Origin: Fonticula alba
Taxonomy: Eukaryota > Opisthokonta > Rotosphaerida > Fonticulaceae
DNA length: 43,667 nucleotides
Reading direction: 5' to 3'
NCBI RefSeq assembly: GCF_000388065.1
Contig: NW_009242972.1
Coordinates: 155,738 to 199,404 of the forward strand
Made by a program: the position numbers and the translations under genes. A model generated the notes under the pieces. It saw only the letters and a program-made list of their open reading frames with translations, was not told the origin of the DNA and searched no databases. Below are positions 36,883 through 43,667 of the stretch, in pieces; within the stretch, counting starts at the first letter, position 1; each line of letters starts with the position of its first letter.

Positions 36883-36948
<66 letters not shown>
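36883..36948. repeat. (GT)n microsatellite, longest in the window
   Basis: About 66 bases of GT repeat with one interruption near 36914-36920, 280 bases past the STRIP stop. Confidence 0.9.
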
Positions 36949-36951
<3 letters not shown>

Positions 36952-37616
36952 CTCGTCTGAAGAGCACAAATGTCATCCATCGGCGAGAGGCGCACACAGG
37001 GGAAGAGAGGGGGAACACCGGCACAGGAAAGGAAAGACAAAGAGGGATTTGGGTATATTGAGAAGAGGAAGAGACGGGGCAATGCATGTGACTGAGCACT
37101 AAACTTCTAGGGCACAGACAGGCATGCGATCCGGAAGGCTGGTTTTGGAGAGGGAGAGAGGAGGGAGGTCATCCTCCGCTCCTGCCAGCTCTGTCGCCAC
37201 AAAATGGGGAGGGGGGAAGGGGAGAGAGAGAGAGAGAGGGGGGGAGGGAAGAAGGAGGCATGCCGTCGCACAGCAACAAAACACGCCACCCTCCGAGGGT
37301 GGAGGCGCGGCTCGCGCGCATGGAAGGACGCGCGATGACAGAGGAAGAAAGAGCAAGGAGGAGGGGGATACGACGTCCACAGGGGGATCTTTCCCTCTCC
37401 GGACACACAGCCTCCCACATGGCTCCCCTCTCACTGGTTGCCCCCCCGGCGCGCAGAGCCGCACACAAAGGAGAAACAGGGAGAAGGGGAGAGGAGGGGA
37501 GGAGGGACACCATGGGCCTCATCTTTCCGGACCTCAGCATTACTCATTCGGATGGGCCGCCTCTCGCGCGTGCGCCTCCTTGAGCGGCATATGCCAAATT
37601 AAATGCTCAAAGGCCA

Positions 37617-37640
37617 TGGAGAAAAAGGGCTTTTTCTCCA
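37617..37640. other. Perfect 10-bp inverted repeat with a 4-base loop
   Basis: TGGAGAAAAA, loop GGGC, then TTTTTCTCCA. It lies 332 bases past the fimbrin stop on the minus strand, so it would be in a long fimbrin 3' UTR or just beyond. On either strand the RNA would form a hairpin with an A/U-rich upper stem. Confidence 0.6.
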
Positions 37641-37971
37641 CCTCGCACACCTCCCCATACACCTTTTTCTCGCACACGCATACACACGCAGACTGAACAT
37701 GGACATTGAGAGGGGGGGGGACCTGCGCGCGCACACGAGACGAAGGCACGATGACACACAGGAAGGACACTCACAAGTCACGCAGATGATGATATGCATG
37801 GGAGGGAGGATACAGCCCCGGCGAAGGGGGAGGGAGGTGGGGGGAGGGGAGGAGAGGGAGCAAGGAAGATGGGCTCACGCATTGGGAAGCAAAGCGAGGG
37901 AGAAGCCGAGGGGAAAGGGGAGAGGAGGAAGGGAAAGAAGAGGGCAGCGGTGACAGCAGCACACGAGGCGC

Positions 37972-39969
37972 TTAGTTGCTGGGGGTGTAGCCGACCACCA
38001 TGATGGTAGCGAAGACGGTCATGACCATCTTCTGCTTGACCTCGACCAGGTCCTCGGGGAGGGCGAAGACGGTGGCACCAATCTTGCGGGCCATGGAGAC
38101 GGCGTACTTGGCGTTCTTCATCTTGTCGGCCAGAGAAACCGGGTTGGAGATGACCAGGTTGTACTGGATGGACTGGGGCTTGATGGCGTCGACCAGGTCG
38201 ATGACCACCAGCGAAGAGCTGATGGACGAGTCGCGGAAGGAGTCCAGCTTGGTGGTCTTGCCAGCGGCAGCCAGGGTCTGGTTGACCCACTGGATGATCT
38301 CCTTGTCCTGGATGAGGCCCTGACCACCGGCCAGCTGGTTGAGGATGGTCAGAGTGTGGGCGCGCATCATCTGCCAGACAACGGCCAGAGAGAGGGTCTT
38401 GTTGCCGTCGAAGATGTCCTTGCCACCGATGCCGACAACGGACATGTTGGTCTGCTTGGCCAGGTCCACGGCGTAGTTGCAGTTCTCGAGCTTCTTCATG
38501 TTGCCACCGATCTTGGAGAAGGGGGGCTGGTTGACCTTGTCCCAGTGAACAATGCCGGGGCGGATCTTGTCGAACAGCTGGATGAGGACAAGGCCGTCGC
38601 GCAGGTCCTGGTACAGGTTGTTGACGAAGGGCTCGACACCGAGGGAGTTCATCCAGTTGCGGTAGGTCTTCTCCTCGCGGGTCTCCTCGATGACCTCGAT
38701 CTCGACGGCCTCCAGGGCGGGGAACATGTTGAAGAGGTTGGCGACGAAGGCCAGGTTGAGCTTCTGGTTGCCCTTGGCCACGTCGTTGGCGCGGACGAAC
38801 TTGCGGCAGCCGATCTTGTCGGCCTGCTCGAGCATGCGCTCGGCACGAGTCGGGTCACCAGACAGGCCGAGGGCCGACTTGTCCACACCGGAGCCCGGGG
38901 GGGCAATCTGGTTCAGGAGGATGGTGTAGTTCTCGGAGTCCTTGATGTCATGACCGAAGTTGCCCACACGGCGGGGGTGGTTGGCGGCAGCCAGGTGGTA
39001 GTTGAACCAGCGCAGGAGCAGCTGCTCGGCCGGCAGGGCCATCAGGTCCTCGAGGGTCTCATCGCCCTCAAGCAGGCGAGCCAGACCCGGGACATTGGTC
39101 AGGTTGATGCGGGCAAAGAGGCCGATACGAATGATCTGCCAGATCAGACCCAGGAGCAGGTGAGGAGTGGCAGCCTTGATGTCGGACGGGCCGATGTTGA
39201 CGACATTGCAACCAATGGCCCGGGCGGAGTTGAGCATGAGAGTCAGGTTCTCGGCAATCTGCACCGGGTGAGTGGCCTTCTTGTTGATGGCGCGCTCGTC
39301 AATGGTCTCGGGGACGGCGTCGTTGATGAGCTTCATCAGGATGATACCGTCGGTGCACTTGTTGAAGAGGTCCAGGCCGGCATCGCGGACGGGCATGTAC
39401 TTGTTGCACTCGGCATTCTCGCCAAGAACATAGTTGATCCAGTCCACGAAAGCGACCTTCTCCTCATCGGAGTAGGAGTGAGTGGTACCGTCGGCCGAGG
39501 CGGACGAGGTACCCTCATGGACGTTCAGGTTGCCGACACGGCTGACAACGGTGCTGAAGCCGGTCTCACGGCCCTGGCGCAGCTGGTCAAGCATCTGGAG
39601 AGGGGAGCAGGGGGAAAGAACCGCAGGGGTCACGGGAGGTTAGAAAGGGGCTGCAGGACGGGGGCGAGAGAGAGAGAGAGAGGGAGAGAGACGGGGGGGG
39701 CGGGAAGAGCACAATGACAGCACAGGGATGTGACCGCCGGCACGCACGGTCAGGAACTCGAGCCAGTCGATGACGCCATCGCGGTTGAGGTCGGCCTGCT
39801 CGATCATCTCGCGGACGCGGTAGCCCGGGACGTCCTTCTCGCCGCAAGCGATGAGGACATCACGGAGCTCCTTGTGGTCGATGGAACCGTTGCCGTCGGC
39901 GTCGAACTTGGCGAACATGGCGCGGTAGTCGGCCAGGTCCTCGGCATTGAACTTGGACTCAATGGACAT
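37972..39969 (-). CDS. FIM1: Fimbrin/plastin, actin-bundling protein, two exons
   Basis: Fimbrin cross-links actin filaments into tight bundles, notably in endocytic patches and the cytokinetic ring. Exon 1 is 39748-39969 and exon 2 is 37972-39594; together they encode 614 residues, the usual size. Exon 1 carries two EF-hands: loop 1 DADGNGSIDHKE (residues 23-34) and loop 2 DLNRDGVIDWLE (60-71), both with a full set of calcium-ligand positions. Exon 2 encodes four calponin-homology domains in two tandem actin-binding units. Landmarks are KVAFVDWINYVLGENAEC, GIILMKLINDAVPETIDERA, GLIWQIIRIGLFA, YRNWMNSLGVEPFVNNLYQD, LIQLFDKIRPG, VVGIGGKDIFDGNKTLSL and VVWQMMRAHTL. The start ATG is the first in frame and immediately precedes the acidic N-terminus. 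The sense-strand codon use is strongly C/G-ending, which creates a long shadow frame on the plus strand. Confidence 0.97.
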
Positions 39970-40373
39970 GGTTGCTGGGGGGGAGAGAGAGAATCGGGCT
40001 GCGGTGGAGCAGACACTGTTGCGGGTTGACGTAAAGAAAAGGAGGTTAGAAAGGGAGCGGAGAGGGGGGAGGGAGAAAGAAAGGCAAAGAGGGAGGGGCA
40101 GGCGCACCGAAAGGCACAGGAGTGGAGGGGGAAGAGGGGAGAAAAGTAACGACGTGGAGAGAGGCACGAAGTCGAAGGAAGTGAAGCAGGGAAGCGTCAC
40201 AACCAGTCAGAAAAGGTGCGCAAAAAACACGGCGAACTGTGAAGTCCCGCTCCGGGGATCCACGGACACCGAGGCGCCCCTTATGGCTCCGCCCGGCAGT
40301 CCCCCCCCCCCCCACTACCACCACCCCCACCTCACCCCATGTCTACCCCAGCCCGCCTCCGGCCCCTTCCTAC

Positions 40374-40401
40374 GCACACACACACACACACACACACACA
40401 C
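40374..40401. repeat. (AC)n microsatellite
   Basis: An AC run of about 28 bases, 400 bases upstream of the fimbrin start. Confidence 0.85.
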
Positions 40402-42486
40402 CGGAGTGTCGAGACGCTGCGCGGCACGTTGATACAACGGGAACATGCCCCAGGAAGTGAGGACAGATGGTCACCCACCCATTCGCGCCCTCACCTGCCC
40501 AAACCCACCAACACACGCCCACACGCGGGGGGGAAGAGCGCAAAGGAGTGCCTCCCCGCCCACACCCGCAGGGAGCAGAGGCTCACAGGAGGCAGGTTAG
40601 ACCAAGGTATCCCCGGCTCGGAGCCGAACGAGGGCATTCCCAAGGCCTTGGGGACCAGACTTGGGAACCAGCCAGAGACAAACGTCCGCCAGGGGGACAC
40701 AGGTGAGGGGCTGCACACCGGAGGCGCAGGACCCGGCAGCAGCCTCCCCTCCCCCAACCAGGCCTGGAGCCGCACGCACCGTACACTTGCACGCCCAAAC
40801 ATGCACACGCAGAATGGAGTTCCCCTCCCTCGCCCCCCCCCCCCGCCTGCTTGGCCGCCGGCCTCCGGCCTGGGGCACGCCCCGACCCAGGACGTTCACG
40901 CGCAGTCGCAACGCCCCCCCCCCCCGTGAGAGAGGGCAACGACATGGTCGGCTCCTCCGCTCGCCCCCCTCTGGTCTCGCCCCGCGCGGGGTCAACAACC
41001 GCGCCTCAGGCGGCGAGGGCCCTGGGAAGGTGCACCGAAAGGCCGGCACACAGACTGGCGCATCATTGAACAGCGCGAGCATTGTTTCAGTGGTCGCAGC
41101 CCGGAGCCGCCTCCCCCGGTCTAGAAGCCAATGCCGCGGGGCTGGGCGTTGTCGCGGCGGGCTCTCGTCCCCAGCCGCCCCTTTTGGCGGGGCTGGGCGC
41201 CGGCGCGCCGGGAGGCCAGAAGCCGGTAGCCCAAGCCCTGGTCCCCCCCGGCCTCTAGAGACCACCCCGGGCAAGGGGCCAGCATATATCGGTGGGCAGA
41301 TGCTAGTCCTTTCTCCGCGGGAAGGTGTAAAAGAGGATCGGCTCCGGGTGTGGGCACGCCGGCATTCGTGCCGGGTGTGCGATGCGAACACCGCTCGTCA
41401 GTCTCCGAGGGGGGAGATTTAGACAGAGAGAGAGAGAGAGAGAGAGAAAAAAAAACAGGACCAAGTGCCCCAACGGCCTGCCCACCGGCTTGTGTCCCTC
41501 CTCGGGTATGTGCCGAGGACCGTCGCAAGGAATGAGCAGGCAAATAACAGGCGCATACCGGGGACGCGCTTAGCCCCGGGGGGCGGGGGCGAGGGAGGGA
41601 ACGAGGGCAGCCCGCCCCGGATCCCCAGGGGGGTGGGGGGGGCAAGGGGAGGGGGGGGGGCGGGGGCGCTCAACTCGCCCACGCATCGCCACACAAACTC
41701 GCGACAAGGCCGCGCGAGCGGGAGGCTTTTTGGAGCGTCAAATACCGCGACGAGACGAGCGCCAAGTGACGCATACTTGAGCTCACAACCTTTGCGCACC
41801 ACCGGGACGTGATGGGGGGGAGTGGGGGGGGGGGGGGCGGGGGGGCGCGCAGCGTCCTTGCAGGCGGAGGGCGGGAGGGCGGAGGAGCCGGGGCACCAGC
41901 GCATTAACCCAGTTCGGCGGCCAGGGCCTCCGTGGCCACAATAGCGAGAGAGAGAGAGAGAGAGAGCGCGCCACACACCCCATTTCCAGGCTGGGGGGCC
42001 CTTGCTCGGGTGTGGATGGACGGGGACCGCGCGCCAAGCGCGAGAGCATGTAATAACATCACAAGATGCCATTGATGCGCCTCCTCGCAGGCCGTGTGGG
42101 GCCCGCCCAGCGGGAACTGGGCGCACACACGGACGGCGCCGATACGGACGCGCCGGCGGCTGGCACCCCAAGAAGGGGGGCAAGGACGCGAGACTTGACA
42201 CACCCGTACGAGGCTGGAACTTGGACAGAGGGACGCCGATAACCGGCACCGGCGGAGCCCCCCGGCCGGACACGGGCGGAGAACGTTTGCGCCGCACAGT
42301 TCGCCATCCGGAGGCCCCCCCCCCCGCACCCCGGCCGCCGGCTGCAGGGGGAGGGAGGGGGAGAAGGCCCGAGCACAATAACCGACGAGCATTCCAGGAC
42401 ACATTGCACTGGCCTCCCCGCCGTGCAGGGGGGGTGCACCCTCGGTCCGGGGAGTATGCGTGTCTGGGGGACATCCTTGGTCTCCT

Positions 42487-42540
42487 TTTCTTTAATGCCG
42501 GGGATGAGTCGAATTTAATATTCAGCAAATATAAATGCTC
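42487..42540. promoter_or_regulatory. AT-rich island with a TATAAA element
   Basis: Within a long GC-rich stretch, about 54 bases are AT-rich and include AAATATAAATG at about 42527-42537. It could be a TATA-type promoter for a transcript running rightward, followed by a GCGT tandem repeat. No downstream gene is recognised, so this is only suggestive. Confidence 0.25.
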
Positions 42541-43667
42541 ATGCAACGGGGTTCCCCAGCTCAGACGTGCTTGCGTGCGTGCGTGCGTGCGTGCGTGCGC
42601 CAAAAGGCATACAGCTGCACACGGCCGGATGCGGGGCTGGGCTGGAGTGGTGGCGGCGGGGCCGGCGCAGGAGGAAGGGGCATATGAGAGGGGCGTGTTC
42701 GCCACCGGCTCCGGATCCCCCCGCCCACCCTCCGCCCTCTCCGGAGGGCTGCCTGGCGACCGGCCCTTCCTCTTTGAAGGGCGGTTGTCGCGCCGGTGCC
42801 GTGCACCTCTCCCCAGGGTTCCGTTGGAAGGTCGGTGCTGTCTCCTGGCTCTTTTTCGCTCCTCCCGCCGGGCGCCGTGACACGCGGAAGCCGGAGCAAG
42901 ACGACGGGGGGGGGGCGGGGGGCGACACGAGGAGACAACTCGGCCCGGGGATGCCCCGAAGGTCCGGGATGAAACAGCGCGCTCAAACCCACTTTTGCGC
43001 GCTCGAGAGGCGTCCCCCCGATCCCCTTCCCGCCCTCGGCCCTGCGCATTTTGACAATAGCATACCCCCGCGAACGAACAGACCGGCGCCCCCTGGAGGC
43101 GGGAGGGCCGCCCGCCCCCGGGCTCCCACCAAAGGTGCCGCCCCCCGCCCCGCCCCCTTCGCCTCAGACACAACAGGCACATCCAACCGAAGGGGCAGGC
43201 CCAGGCTTCCCCGGCCCGCACAGTACGCAAGGCACGGAGCTCACATACTTCGCAAGGAGTGGGCAGAGGCAGAGCAGCCCCGCCGAAACCATGCTCCGTC
43301 GGGGGGCCGTCCGCTCCGCGGAGTCAGTTTGGCTATGCTTCCCTGCCCTGGGGCCATCTGTCCACGCCCATCCAGGGGCCTGGAGCCGGGTGCACCTGGG
43401 AGCCGCCTGCTGGCCGACATGCTCGCCCCGGTCTCGCCCCGCGCCCCCCTCTGGCGCGTTCAGTTGCCAACACAAACTCGGCCCCCGCCCCCCCCCCCCC
43501 CCTCCGTGTGGCAAGGCGGTTGGTCCCTAAAAATGGGCGCGCTTTCCAGGGGCGCCTGTTCAAGGGAGCCACCACCGGAGTCGATGATTGGTTGCATGAA
43601 AATAAATCCTGGCGCGCCACCCCGCCCCCAGGTCCCAGGCCGTGTTCTCCCCTCGCCCGCCCCCCCC

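Larger units (their letters stand above)
36602..37971. other. Convergent intergenic region between STRIP and fimbrin
   Basis: It must contain both 3' ends. A short AT-rich patch near 36750-36766 reads ATTTATTTATTT on the plus strand (AATAAA twice on the minus strand). A long GT repeat and a perfect hairpin are listed separately. The plus strand from 37090 to 37960 is purine-rich. No coding sequence is supported. Confidence 0.6.
39970..43667. other. Long region with no recognised gene, upstream of fimbrin
   Basis: The first few hundred bases should hold the fimbrin promoter and leader. Beyond that I see no conserved protein block, tRNA or rRNA. A 603-residue minus-strand frame (41419-43230) is Arg/Pro-rich with no similarity and is judged spurious. 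Notable items are an AC repeat (40374-40401), GA runs at 41421-41444 and 41949-41966, a GCGT repeat near 42566-42599, and an AT-rich island at 42487-42540. Confidence 0.55.

Noticed and set aside
36883-36948. GT repeat considered as telomeric or CRISPR-like
   Set aside because: It is a plain dinucleotide microsatellite with no spacer structure or telomere unit.
38356-39717. 453-residue plus-strand frame opposite fimbrin
   Set aside because: It is an antisense shadow produced by the G/C-ending codons of fimbrin, which matches its family across its full length on the other strand.
41419-43230. 603-residue open frame on the minus strand
   Set aside because: Its composition is Arg/Pro/Gly-rich, there is no conserved block, it runs through GA and GCGT repeats, and long chance frames are expected at this GC content.

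Overview
This window is nuclear DNA from a eukaryote with a very GC-rich, intron-rich genome. The evidence is spliced reading frames whose phases fit across dozens of GT-AG introns, long C and CT tracts inside introns, and eight eukaryote-specific gene families: Arp2, a Neo1/ATP9-type P4-ATPase, a possible TRAPP large subunit, a mitochondrial carrier, an oxysterol-binding protein relative, DENR, STRIP/Far11 and fimbrin. This set fits a unicellular amorphean or opisthokont. A GC-rich nucleariid-like protist would match, but the sequence alone does not name the species. Two runs of N (17363-17459 and 31007-31016) are assembly gaps.

Layout. 1-4787: no recognised gene, GC-rich, many simple repeats. 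4788-6961 (+): ARP2, six exons. 7510-13575 (-): P4-ATPase of the Neo1/ATP9 class, 16 exons that close to exactly 1,500 codons. 13576-14645: divergent region with two short coding-looking stretches on the minus strand. 14646-21571 (+): a large multi-exon protein, tentatively a TRAPP tethering-complex subunit. 21778-23609 (-): mitochondrial carrier resembling the thiamine pyrophosphate carrier, five exons. 24321 to about 28166 (-): oxysterol-binding protein-related protein with a degenerate lipid-binding signature. 28167-29960: divergent intergenic region. 29961-31035 (+): DENR/Tma22, whose last intron carries a gap. 32113-36601 (+): STRIP/Far11, eight exons. 37972-39969 (-): fimbrin, two exons. 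39970-43667: no recognised gene.

Functional themes. ARP2 and fimbrin build and bundle branched actin. The P4-ATPase, the possible TRAPP subunit and the ORP act in Golgi/endosome lipid and vesicle traffic. STRIP belongs to the STRIPAK phosphatase-kinase complex. DENR acts in translation reinitiation and ribosome recycling. Nothing shows these genes are co-regulated; each has its own promoter region.

The most unusual signals are (1) a 5' splice-site consensus of GT-R-Y-G-Y, in which intron position +4 is C or T rather than A in all 36 well-resolved donors, predicting a compensating U1 snRNA change; and (2) an oxysterol-binding domain in which the near-invariant EQVSHHPP fingerprint reads EQLTDQQT.
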